A stretch of 64,000 bases of DNA from Owenia fusiformis. Its lineage: Eukaryota > Annelida > Polychaeta > Sabellida > Oweniidae. The stretch is taken from positions 5,570,989 to 5,634,988 of the forward strand of contig CAIIXF020000006.1 in the NCBI GenBank assembly GCA_903813345.2. The letters are read 5' to 3'. The notes beneath the pieces were generated by a model. That model had not been told where the DNA came from. It did no database searches and saw only the letters and a list, made by a program, of their open reading frames with translations. The translations under genes were made by a program, and so were the position numbers. Every line of letters starts with the position of its first letter. The first letter of the stretch is position 1. Positions 27,501 to 34,440 of the stretch are shown in pieces.

Positions 27501-30500
27501 TCCAAACATCATTGGGACTGCCAAAAGTGTTTGCATTAGGAGGTCTACACATTTCAAGTTTAAACATTTATAGCTAGATTGCCCTCTCAACATTGTGACC
27601 TTATTTCAAAATCTTATTCAAATATCCAAATGAATATATTACTGGTCATATTAGAAAGACAAATTGCAATTCTCCTTTTCGCGATTCGCTCTTTGAAACA
27701 GAACGTTCGCTAATCACCCTATGCAGACAGAGCCTGTGGGAAATATTGGGTGCGGAGCAAATGAGCGGAGGGTGCGGAGCTAACGGTTATTTTTGAATTT
27801 AAATTTGGGATATTTCTGAAACTAAGCCGTTTTGGGACTTCAAATATACCAAGATATGTGTATTTGACACCAAATATCAATACAATTGTGAAAATAGTAG
27901 CGCAATTCATTCTATAGCGACGCAGTGTGCCTTAAACCTTTCCCAGACCTATATATTTTGAAATTATCCTTTTAATACTGAGTCCCCAGCATTCATAAAA
28001 AATGGTGTTCAAGGTGCACTATCTATACAAATTATTTTTGCATCTTGGAAGCCAGGCAGTATCTGTGTGATTTTATAAAAATTCCGAAATTTTTTCAGAT
28101 ATGAGCCCCCTCTAAATATTGGGTGCGGAGCAGCTCCATAAACGTAGCTCCGCACCCAATATTTAGAGGGGCTCATATCTGAAGAACATTTCCGAATTTT
28201 TATAAAATCACACAGATACTGCCTGGCTTCCAAGATGCAAAAATAATTTGCATGGGTAGTGTATCTTGAACACCATTTTTTATGAATGCTGGGGACGCAG
28301 TATTAAAAGGATAGTCTCAAAATATATAGGTCTGGGAAATGTTTAAGGCATACTGCGTCGCTATAAAATGAATTGCACTACTATTTTCACAATTTTATTG
28401 ATATTTGGTGTCAAATACACATATCTTGGTATATTTGAAGTCCCAAAACGGCTTAGTTTCAGAAATATCCCAATTTTAAATTCAAAAATGACCGTTAGCT
28501 CCGCACCCTCCGCTCATTTGCGCCGCACCCAATATTTACCACAGGCTCTGTCTGCATAGGGTGCTAATATGCACTGAAAAAGCACTCAAAAAGGACAAAA
28601 TTTGATTGGTCAATCTTTTCCCACTATGCATTTCGCGTAGCTATTTGCGTGACACGAAAGTTCTAAATCAAACTAACTACTCAATTTTGTTTTTACACTC
28701 GCACGCTAAATAAAACAATGACACCATCGGAAGTATTCTTCTTTGTCATTGCTTTAATAGTCAGTATACCGAGTTTAATCAATAAAAGATTGTACAACGA
28801 ACAACAAAATTCGGAAACGAGTACTATAGATTTGCTTTCGGACCACTGAACGGATTGACCTAGATAATAGCGACGCGTCTTCTTTGGTCTACTGTTCAGT
28901 TGTTTGTGGGTTTTCAACGTAACTCTATAATGTAATTTGAAGATGAATACTTTTATTCAGTTGTTGCATCGATGTCGCAGTTTGTAGTGCGGTAAAATTG
29001 GCATGAAAGTCGAATTGGAATTGTTTTTTCCAATATGGCGACTAGTCTACTGATCACGTGACCTTCTCTTCCGGAATATTTTCTCACTTTTCAATCATCG
29101 TTTTCACCACGCTATGAATTAATACAATGAAAAAATAGCTGTTATATTAAGATTAATGAGAGATCAATCGTTTCTAATAATTTTTTCTGTACTCTCCTAC
29201 GGGAATATGAACGAATATATCGTTTGAAAAATAGGTGTGAAAATCCCCATGTTAAACCTATGAGGGAAAATAAGGAAGTATAAATTTGTTCCTCCGCGAA
29301 CTGCATCATGGGAAATATTTTGCCCTTATAAGGAAAGATTTTCGCGTCTTCTCTTTTGAAGAGGGAACAACGATTTCGAGAATTGAGACCATTCAACGTT
29401 TTTTCAAAACGATTATAGAAAATGTTTATTGTTCACATTGGGAAGTGATTACATTTTTTTAACATTGGCACCGATGGAAGAAAAAAATGGTACATGAAAA
29501 GTGTGTTCACATTGGGAGGTGTTTGGATAAGAGAGGTTTTCACTCAGATATACATGTTTCACTGTATGAAGAAACTTCTCATGTTTCAATTTTCTTTCTA
29601 GGAATCTGAGCTGTTCTGGCAAGTGACACCCGATGTGAGAATATCTCGACTGAAGCGGCATGTTGTAGCATTGGAACACCAGGGGGAGTTTGAATCTCAG
29701 AGGTAATATTGAAAATGAGGCAAATGATTCAACGAGACTTCATGATACTTGAGTCTACCCAATAAGAAAGCAGGAAACATTCCAATGATATGATGATGTT
29801 TTGATTTTAATTATCATTATTGTAATTACTACAAGAGGGTTCAATAACATTTAATTCATACTTAATCCTCTAATCTACTAAGTATAGGATAAATCAGTTA
29901 TCTAATGCTCGATTTTTGATACAGGGAATATCCCTCGGTAAAAACAAAATATCAACCCTCGGTCCCTACAATGCCTCGGGTAGATATATTGTATTCCTTC
30001 AGATATACCCTGCATGGGCGTTGCGCTATATTTCTAAGAAGTACGCCACTGCAGGAACAATAGTTGAGCAAAGCAAAAAACGAGCATTTAGGGGGGTCTG
30101 TGGATTCTCCCCCAGGAAAATTTTGAAATTTGGTTGTATTTAGAGCGAATTTGCAACCATCTGGTACGCCTGTGCGTACCCAGCGTACCGGGCGCTACGC
30201 CTATGCCCTGTATGAAAAACCTCCCATTAAATAACCTGTATATATTATCCAACTATAGGTTATGGCAGCAAGTAACTGAAGCAATAGTGCGTGGGGACCA
30301 GTCAGCCGCCACCCAGGAGAAGTTTATCCTTGAAGAGGCCCAGAGACAAGGAGCTAAGGAGAGAAAGGCAAAAATGGAGGAGTGGACACCAAGGCTGTTT
30401 GAACGAGACATGATTACAAGTGATTGGGTCTATAAATACGCAGAGTAAGTGGATGTGCCATTTCACATATTTGGTTTAGGTGGGCATTAAGGTAGGCGCG

Positions 30501-31421
30501 ACAAGACAAAGTATGAACATGTTTGTGTATTACATTCACATGACTCGCCTTTACCTTAATATTTGTTAATTGGTCCATGAAGGCTACCTTAATGTGTTTG
30601 AGCGCTCCAATAGATAGCAGGCCAGTAGGTGGAATGTTTAATATCTCTTCTCTAGTAGTAACTCTCTAAATTAAGTTCATACTTTTAATTTTCAGTTTAC
30701 GGCCTTGGGATGCCTTTAACGACTTAGTGCAATATGAAAATGACTTTATTATCAAGACAAAAACACGTCACAAAACGCCTCTTGTAAGAACAACCAGTAT
30801 TATGAGCGTGGAGAAATCGCAAGAAGGATTACGCAATCAGAAGCGGCAAGCATCGATAGAGCGTGTCCGAGCTGTTAGAATGCGGTCAACAAGAACACAT
30901 TCGAGACAGAAGATGATTATAAATGATAGCGGAAGTAGTACACCAGACCAAGATGTGTCTCATCGACTGGAGGAGAGTTCTACAGATTCTACAGGTATGG
31001 ATTCAACCAAGATATACATTTGATTTAATTAACTTAGCTAATTGATTTCGTTTAGTTTTATTTTGTATTTGTAGTTCTTCAGCTACATATGTACAAAATT
31101 CAATAGACTCCTTTTCATTCAGTTTTGTACTTTTGTTCTCCAAAATCATATAGAGATTACAGCTTAGATATTTTTCCATTGTTCCTTTCAGAAGAAACTC
31201 CGCATAGCCTGAGCTACAGAACGCTTAAGCGAGCCCTTGAACCGATTCAGGAGCTGCAATTTGAACAAAATAAGAAACTCACCTCAGTTTCGGATCAGGT
31301 GCTAGCTCTACAGTATAGAAGAACTATGCCCGAACAGGGTTACTCCTTACAGAATCGGGACTGGATGATTTTAGCAATCCTCTTAGGTTTCCAGGCAATA
31401 TTTTTCTGGTTATTGAAATGA
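413..31421 (+). CDS. OSBPL8: OSBPL5/8-type oxysterol-binding-protein-related protein, 19 coding exons
   Basis: Spliced model: 413-590, 1768-1850, 9660-9758, 10706-10894, 12797-12919, 17127-17211, 17875-18051, 18195-18424, 18649-18761, 24077-24158, 25932-26030, 26227-26323, 26638-26736, 26898-26995, 27233-27358, 29602-29702, 30259-30444, 30696-30994, 31192-31421. All junctions are AG/GT with matching phase; total 2694 nt, 897 aa, close to vertebrate ORP5/ORP8 (about 880-890 aa). Seen: a basic stretch then PH domain (about aa 137-275), acidic linker, ORD lipid-transfer domain (about aa 380-760) with [17 protein letters not shown] and EQISHHPP (aa 485-492), and a C-terminal hydrophobic tail anchor (aa 878-897). 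Family knowledge: ORP5/8 are ER tail-anchored and exchange phosphatidylserine and PI4P at ER-plasma-membrane contacts. Inference: this is the single invertebrate co-orthologue of OSBPL5 and OSBPL8. Exon 1 is preceded by an in-frame TAA at 380; an alternative first exon outside the window is possible. Three of its introns carry tandem arrays built from its own splice junctions. Confidence 0.93.
560..990 (+). repeat. tandem copies of exon 1 end plus donor, 6 donors, about 78-80 bp
   Basis: The boundary CTGCAG|gtgtgtatc of exon 1 recurs with diverging copies at about 671, 751, 829, 905 and 982. Each is preceded by a degraded version of the exon end (AGAGAATAATAGG then aaaagcggca). Copies 2 and 3 are nearly identical; the last is decayed (gttgtag). 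Confidence 0.88.
1000..1767 (+). other. ORP5/8 intron 1 remainder
   Basis: AT-rich intron with a pyrimidine-rich stretch at about 1300-1390. No gene or mobile element recognised. Confidence 0.5.
1768..1850 (+). CDS. OSBPL8: ORP5/8 exon 2
   Basis: Acceptor ttttcag and donor AAG|gtaagt; 83 nt, enters in phase 1 and leaves in phase 0. Encodes a Gln/Glu/Asn/Ser-rich linker of the disordered N-terminus. Confidence 0.72.
3170..3246 (+). repeat. GATCGT/GGTCGT microsatellite
   Basis: Perfect and near-perfect hexamers gtggtc/gtgatc over about 75 bp. Confidence 0.9.
3250..3655 (+). repeat. 145-bp tandem repeat, about 2.8 copies
   Basis: The block starting tcatcgcc recurs at about 3257, 3401 and 3546. 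It shares gatgatagag then gagctgattaac and gcggccatcttg motifs. Lies in ORP5/8 intron 2; the rest of 1851-4640 shows no gene. Confidence 0.85.
4732..5305. mobile_element. 574-bp mariner-type MITE with TA target duplication
   Basis: Ends cagggtggtcaaaaaaatgg and its reverse complement ccatttttttgaccaccctg, flanked by TA at 4730-4731 and 5306-5307. Long inverted arms (about 200 bp) with related sequences such as gattgaatgatgtacaaa-type blocks. Inserted in the 71-bp satellite. No transposase recognised. Confidence 0.88.
5677..6669. mobile_element. 993-bp Tc1/mariner-type element with inverted transposase-derived arms
   Basis: Ends cagggtgaccggaaaaaaag and ctttttttccggtcaccctg, flanked by TA on both sides. 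About 280 bp at each end are inverted copies of one another. The right half read on the + strand from 6309 encodes [20 protein letters not shown] and more, the typical C-terminal DDE region of mariner-like transposases ([11 protein letters not shown] type). The left arm repeats the far C-terminus inverted. It is a defective rearranged copy, not an active gene. Confidence 0.88.
7540..7572 (+). CDS. candidate 33-nt microexon
   Basis: Acceptor ttgcag and donor CAG|gtaaat bracket 11 open codons ([11 protein letters not shown]) in phase 0/0, so it could be included or skipped without changing the frame. It begins 36 bp after the 71-bp satellite ends. There is no homology support from family knowledge. 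Confidence 0.3.
8551..8875. mobile_element. 325-bp piggyBac-type MITE (TTAA target)
   Basis: Bounded by TTAA at 8551-8554 and 8872-8875 with inverted ends ccctttcacgacg and cgtcgggaaaggg (one mismatch). Non-coding. Intron 2 of ORP5/8. Confidence 0.8.
8876..9659 (+). other. ORP5/8 intron, unremarkable
   Basis: AT-rich; no open frame, repeat or element recognised apart from the exon 3 acceptor at its end. The same applies to 7573-8550 and 9759-10705. Confidence 0.5.
9660..9758 (+). CDS. OSBPL8: ORP5/8 exon 3
   Basis: 33 codons between attttttag and AAG|gtatgt. It ends in KRESLK, matching the ser/lys-rich segment that precedes the PH domain in ORP8 (KKESLK). Confidence 0.85.
10706..10894 (+). 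CDS. OSBPL8: ORP5/8 exon 4 (PH domain start)
   Basis: 63 codons, acceptor cttcag, donor AAG|gttagt. Contains the conserved basic helix [17 protein letters not shown] and the first PH strands ([20 protein letters not shown]). This is nearly identical to vertebrate ORP5/8 and is the strongest single family identification. A 24-bp minisatellite starts about 40 bp after its donor. Confidence 0.95.
10935..12233 (+). repeat. 24-bp minisatellite, about 54 copies
   Basis: Unit cctcattgtttcactaattc plus tgcc, with sporadic T/C changes. Because 24 is a multiple of 3 it is open for more than 430 codons in several frames on both strands. That is a consequence of the period and not a protein. It begins about 40 bp inside ORP5/8 intron 4. 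Confidence 0.95.
12244..12796 (+). other. ORP5/8 intron 4 remainder
   Basis: AT-rich, no recognisable feature except the exon 5 acceptor. Confidence 0.5.
12797..12919 (+). CDS. OSBPL8: ORP5/8 exon 5 (PH domain)
   Basis: 41 codons, acceptor ttttcag, donor AGG|gtaaga. Contains [28 protein letters not shown] and SIWA, typical of the ORP5/8 PH domain. Confidence 0.95.
13191..17190 (+). repeat. acceptor/exon minisatellite: 55 copies of 72-73 bp containing the exon 6 3' splice site
   Basis: Each unit is T-rich tract plus ttgtag (or ttatag) followed by the first 60 or so bases of exon 6 (GGTCCCAAGGGTGAAAACAT and on). 'tag' positions run from 13191 to 17124. The distance of 3933 bp equals 54 intervals, of which nine are 72 bp (one A lost in the GAAAAC tract) and the rest 73. 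Three main variants (tattca, tattag, tattcg) are interspersed; tattag makes an in-frame stop in exon phase. The unit is not a multiple of three, so any upstream acceptor would shift or stop the frame. Only the final copy joins the true donor at 17212. Confidence 0.96.
17127..17211 (+). CDS. OSBPL8: ORP5/8 exon 6 (PH domain); last copy of the acceptor array
   Basis: 85 nt from ttgtag to GCAGCAG|gtaagc, encoding [15 protein letters not shown] then [13 protein letters not shown]. Only this last copy of the 73-bp array continues past the LIF codons into the exon's own donor. It also reads CCA TAT TCG, whereas many upstream copies read TAT TAG in this phase. Phase 0 in, phase 1 out. Confidence 0.93.
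17212..17874 (+). other. ORP5/8 intron 6
   Basis: 663-bp intron without recognised features. Confidence 0.5.
17875..18051 (+). CDS. OSBPL8: ORP5/8 exon 7 (PH C-terminal helix)
   Basis: Starts at gattcag|GT; contains [17 protein letters not shown], the amphipathic C-terminal helix of the PH domain. Donor GTTG|gtatgt, phase 1. Confidence 0.93.
18195..18424 (+). CDS. OSBPL8: ORP5/8 exon 8 (acidic linker)
   Basis: Phase 1 in, phase 0 out. Acidic Asp/Glu/Ser/Lys-rich linker ending in [19 protein letters not shown], the ORP8-type lead-in to the ORD. Confidence 0.92.
18649..18761 (+). CDS. OSBPL8: ORP5/8 exon 9 (ORD lid); first copy of the donor array
   Basis: Acceptor ttccccag; contains [18 protein letters not shown] and [12 protein letters not shown]. 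It ends CACA|gtaagt in phase 2. The last 38 nt plus 30 nt of intron form the 68-bp unit that is then repeated 71 more times. Reading past this donor gives an immediate TAA (CAG TAA), so only this first donor keeps the frame. Confidence 0.94.
18724..23622 (+). repeat. exon/donor minisatellite: 72 copies of 68 bp containing the exon 9 5' splice site
   Basis: Unit ttctctgattactactacca and on through cacagtaagtaaacc. Copy starts run from 18724 (inside exon 9) to 23552: 4828 bp, exactly 71 x 68, so the net length change is zero. Almost every copy keeps a consensus donor CACA|gtaagt (one copy has gtaatt). Common variation is GCC/GCT in the Ala codon and taca/tact in the intronic part. A TAA lies directly after each donor in exon phase. 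Confidence 0.97.
23637..24076 (+). other. ORP5/8 intron 9 remainder
   Basis: AT-rich sequence after the donor array leading to acceptor gtttcag. No feature recognised. Confidence 0.5.
24077..24158 (+). CDS. OSBPL8: ORP5/8 exon 10 (ORD)
   Basis: Acceptor gtttcag restores phase 2 from exon 9; encodes [18 protein letters not shown] then IAGFYKKPK. Donor AAG|gttagt. Confidence 0.94.
24338..25740 (+). repeat. composite minisatellite of 36-bp and 60-bp units
   Basis: Core tgtaatgcattgagaccc occurs roughly 30 times. It is either followed directly by the next core (36-bp spacing) or separated by an added 24-bp block aggccatcttgttgaagaga (60-bp spacing). The order of the two spacings is repeated in higher-order blocks. 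Both lengths are multiples of three, so the minus strand stays open for up to 470 codons without coding meaning. Intron 10 of ORP5/8. Confidence 0.93.
25932..26030 (+). CDS. OSBPL8: ORP5/8 exon 11 (ORD, PI4P pocket region)
   Basis: 33 codons; [18 protein letters not shown] and the TFYIAEQ that precedes the HHPP motif. Acceptor attccag, donor CAG|gtaaat. Confidence 0.95.
26227..26323 (+). CDS. OSBPL8: ORP5/8 exon 12 (ORD signature HHPP)
   Basis: Begins [15 protein letters not shown], completing the EQ(I/V)SHHPP OSBP signature whose histidines contact the PI4P phosphate in this family. Phase 1 out. Confidence 0.95.
26638..26736 (+). CDS. OSBPL8: ORP5/8 exon 13 (ORD)
   Basis: Encodes [19 protein letters not shown] and [14 protein letters not shown]; phase 1 to phase 1; acceptor gattcag, donor AAAG|gttagt. 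Confidence 0.94.
26898..26995 (+). CDS. OSBPL8: ORP5/8 exon 14 (ORD)
   Basis: Encodes [17 protein letters not shown] and the [12 protein letters not shown] strand; acceptor tttgtag, donor AAAG|gtacaa. Confidence 0.94.
27233..27358 (+). CDS. OSBPL8: ORP5/8 exon 15 (ORD)
   Basis: 42 codons, [19 protein letters not shown] through [12 protein letters not shown]; acceptor tatttcag, donor GGA|gtaagt. Confidence 0.93.
27715..28563. mobile_element. 849-bp foldback element with about 400-bp inverted arms
   Basis: The two halves are near-perfect reverse complements around about 28139, starting caccctatgcagacagagcc and ending in its complement. Flanked by the 5-bp direct repeat CTAAT at 27710-27714 and 28564-28568. 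The motif ggtgcggag is repeated within the arms. Intron 15 of ORP5/8. No coding capacity. Confidence 0.88.
28620..29080. promoter_or_regulatory. possible intronic promoter/enhancer-like segment
   Basis: Contains a YY1-like caatatggcgac (about 29031), a palindromic E-box atcacgtgac (about 29053) and an ETS-like cttccgg (about 29069) within about 50 bp. The surroundings are richer in CpG than neighbouring introns. Motif-level evidence only. Confidence 0.25.
28718..28849 (+). CDS. possible 43-codon small ORF in intron
   Basis: ATG in context aacaATGa opens a 43-residue frame with an N-terminal hydrophobic segment ([15 protein letters not shown]) and a polar tail ending LLSDH. No known family. 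It lies in ORP5/8 intron 15 next to promoter-like motifs. Length and isolation mean it may be chance. Confidence 0.15.
   Translation: MTPSEVFFFVIALIVSIPSLINKRLYNEQQNSETSTIDLLSDH
29602..29702 (+). CDS. OSBPL8: ORP5/8 exon 16 (ORD)
   Basis: [20 protein letters not shown] and EHQGEFESQ; phase 0 in, phase 2 out; acceptor tttctag. Follows a 2.2-kb intron holding a foldback transposon. Confidence 0.92.
29916..30030. mobile_element. short MITE copy, also present at 59476-59590
   Basis: Contains gatacagggaatatccctcg and tagatatattgtattcc. The same family with better inverted ends is seen near 59476. Intron 16 of ORP5/8. Confidence 0.5.
30259..30444 (+). CDS. OSBPL8: ORP5/8 exon 17 (ORD C-terminal helices)
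   Basis: [33 protein letters not shown] and WVYKYAE, matching the ORP8 C-terminal helical region. Donor AGA|gtaagt, phase 2. Confidence 0.94.
30696..30994 (+). CDS. OSBPL8: ORP5/8 exon 18
   Basis: [20 protein letters not shown] then a basic/serine-rich linker of the type that separates the ORD from the ER anchor. Phase 2 in, phase 1 out. Confidence 0.9.
31192..31421 (+). CDS. OSBPL8: ORP5/8 last exon (coiled coil and tail anchor)
   Basis: Encodes a helical segment ([20 protein letters not shown]) and the terminal hydrophobic anchor [20 protein letters not shown] followed by TGA at 31419-31421. C-terminal anchoring in the ER membrane is the defining topology of ORP5/8. Confidence 0.92.
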
Positions 31422-32549
31422 TTTAATAACTTAAAATGCCTTATGTGATATTTGTCTGATTGACTAGGTGGGAAATGAAATCCAACAGCACCTGAATGTA
31501 CACATAATTATGTCTGCTCCTGATATACATGTATAATTCACATATTATTGGGCAAAACTCACTTTGACAGACAAGAACACCAGATCTTTATTGTAAACAT
31601 AATAACCTGGGCCTGCCAACATTGCCTATTAATTTTAATATTATGATGATTCTATTGAACTTGCCATTATGGACATGGCTGAACTCAGTGTAGTCTTTTG
31701 GGACATTTTACATATATTCCTAAATCAGTTATGCTCTTCTTCTTCAAACAATCTTACAATAACACTTCAAGCAATATTAGAGTCTGGTTATTAATATTTA
31801 TTAAGACCACAAAAGCAAGTTATTCTTCTATAATCCAGGATTTACAAGGTACAAATACAATGTATGCCTTAAAGAACTCTGGTTGTGTCTATTTGACTAC
31901 ATTTCTAATTATGTATTTCTATATATTGAGTGTTATTTCTTGCTAGTTCAATGTGTTTTGACATTATTTTATTTTAAACCCTTCACACTATTTGCCCAAA
32001 CATGAAATCCCAAATAGACACTACCAGAGTGATAATTGAAGCACATGCAATAAGGTACAGATCTCAATGGATAGTACAATCATATGAAATACTACAATAT
32101 TGAAACATGGTACAATAATATAACATGGTACAATACTATAATTTAGCATGCTATAGTATCAGTACAAGGAACTATAATGTAATATGGTACAATAATAAAA
32201 CATGGTACAATAATGTTACGTAATGCAAAAATGTAACATGGTACAACAATGCGATATGGTGCGATAGTGTAACATAGTACAATATTAATGAGTTTTTGAG
32301 GTCAGTATAACACAAATCCACATTATACTCAAACTATATAAACTGAGTGCCTCACACTTATAGAAACGGCTGAAGAAACAGTTTGCTAGCCAGCTAGCCC
32401 TACCTATTTAATTATGAGTATGCATGTACTCACACTTAATTTGCATAATATCCATTTACTCAATATTTTTGTTAGGTGAACAGCGATTTGAATAAACTAA
32501 GTACTTTTCCACTTTTATTTTTATCCAGTCTAGTGTGTTCAGTCAAGGC
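31422..32549 (+). other. ORP5/8 3' flank / probable 3' UTR
   Basis: AT-rich; includes short repeats of 'aatatggtacaataat' type at about 32095-32285 and an AATAAA-like hexamer at about 32492 (gaataaac). The polyadenylation site cannot be fixed. Confidence 0.4.
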
Positions 32550-33510
32550 AAGCTACAATGAGGATGTCATTTGATGAGGAACAGGGGTTAATTCAAAACA
32601 ATCACTACAATGTCATTTGATGGGGAATGGTGGTTAATTCAAAACAATTACTACAATGAGGATGTCATTTGATGGGAATGGGAGTTAATTCAAAACAATC
32701 ACTACAATGAGGATGTCATTTGATGAGGAACAGGGGTTAATTCAAAACAATTACTACAATGAGGATGTCATTTGATGGGAATGGGAGTTAATTCAAAACA
32801 ATAACTACAATGAGGATGTCATTTGATGAGGAACAGGGGTTAATTCAAAACAATTACTACAATGAGGATGTCATTTGATGGGAATGGGAGTTAATTCAAA
32901 ACAATCACTACAATGAGGATGTCATTTGATGAGGAACAGGGGTTAATTCAAAACAATTACTACAATGAGGATGTTATTTGATGGGAATGGGAGTTAATTC
33001 AAAACAATAACTACAATGTCATTTGATGGGGAATGGTGGTTAATTCAAAACAATCACTACAACGAGGATGTCATTTGATGAGGATTGGGATTAATTCAAA
33101 ACAATCACTACAATGAGGATGTCATTTGATGGGAATGGGAGTTAATTCAAAACAATAACTACAATGTCATTTGATGGGAATGGTGGTTAATTCAAAACAA
33201 TCACTATAATGAGGATGTCATTTGATGGGGAATGGTGGTTAATTCAAAACAATCACTACAATGAGGATGTCATTTGATGGGAATGGTGGTTAATTCAAAA
33301 CAATTACTACAATGAGGATGTCATTTGATGGGAATGGGAGTTAATTCAAAACAATAACTACAATGTCATTTGATGGGGAATGGTGGTTAATTCAAAACAA
33401 TCACTACAATGAGGATGTCATTTGATGGGAATGGTGGTTATTTCAAAACAATCACTACAATGTCATTTGATGAGGAATGGGGGTTAATTCAAAACAATCA
33501 CTCACAATTT
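32550..33510 (+). repeat. about 47-57 bp tandem repeat downstream of ORP5/8
   Basis: Unit contains gaggatgtcatttgatggga and gttaattcaaaacaat. Nearly twenty copies with alternating variants (gaggaacagg / gggaatgggag) and frequent loss of 'gagga'. Confidence 0.92.
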
Positions 33511-34229
33511 TGCCAGATATTTATTCTTGACTACCACCTAAGAATTGTTACGTTTCTAAGGAAGAAGAATTTGGAGACTTGTGTACAATATTTTTGTGTA
33601 TAAAAAGTCATTTTGAAGAATTTGAGCTTTAACTTCCTGTTTATCCATTTAAGATCTATGTCTTATCTGTGACCCTGCTAGAACCTTTCAGATTTGCAGT
33701 TGTTCATATTTTGAAGGTTTTCAGCATGGAAATCTGTGGCTGAATTGAAATGAGAATGTAAAAAAGTGTTTACATTATAAGGTCTCTAAATTAGAGAGGT
33801 TCTTGGATATATGTATATCCATATTGAATATCTGAGAGTAGAAGAACACTCTACAGGGAGGTATGCATCAGATGAGTGTTAATATCCACAGTAAATAGTA
33901 TAGCGAAGCTAGTATAGAGGTTAAACCTATTAGTCTTCAATGCTAAGATTTGCCATGGGGTTGGAAAGGAACTTCCAACATGTGGTTGAAGATTTTAGAT
34001 TTTATGATAATATCTAGAATAGGGGAACATTTTCAGATATTTTAAGGCATAATATATTTTATCTTTATTTAGATTAAAATTATATTCAGTATATTTATTT
34101 GTATTATTTTATCGAGATCACAATATAACGTGGCATTTACAGTACTTTGAATAATCTTTTTTAAAAGACCATCATTCTATTACATTTAATTATGTTATTA
34201 TTATGATGCTTGATCCAAGCACAATTTTA

Positions 34230-34440
34230 TATACATTGTATACAATCATGCATATTGTATTGTATACAACCATGCATATTATATAATACAATCTTGCTAT
34301 TGTATTGTATACAGTCATGCATATTGTATTGTATACAATCGTGCATATTGTATTGTATTCAATCATGCATATTGTATTGTATACAATCGTGTATATTGAG
34401 TTGAATACATACACACTATATTGTATACATGCACACTTTA
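34230..34440 (+). repeat. 24-bp AT-rich repeat with ATGCAT core
   Basis: About eight copies of tgtatacaatcatgcatatt-type unit. Confidence 0.85.
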
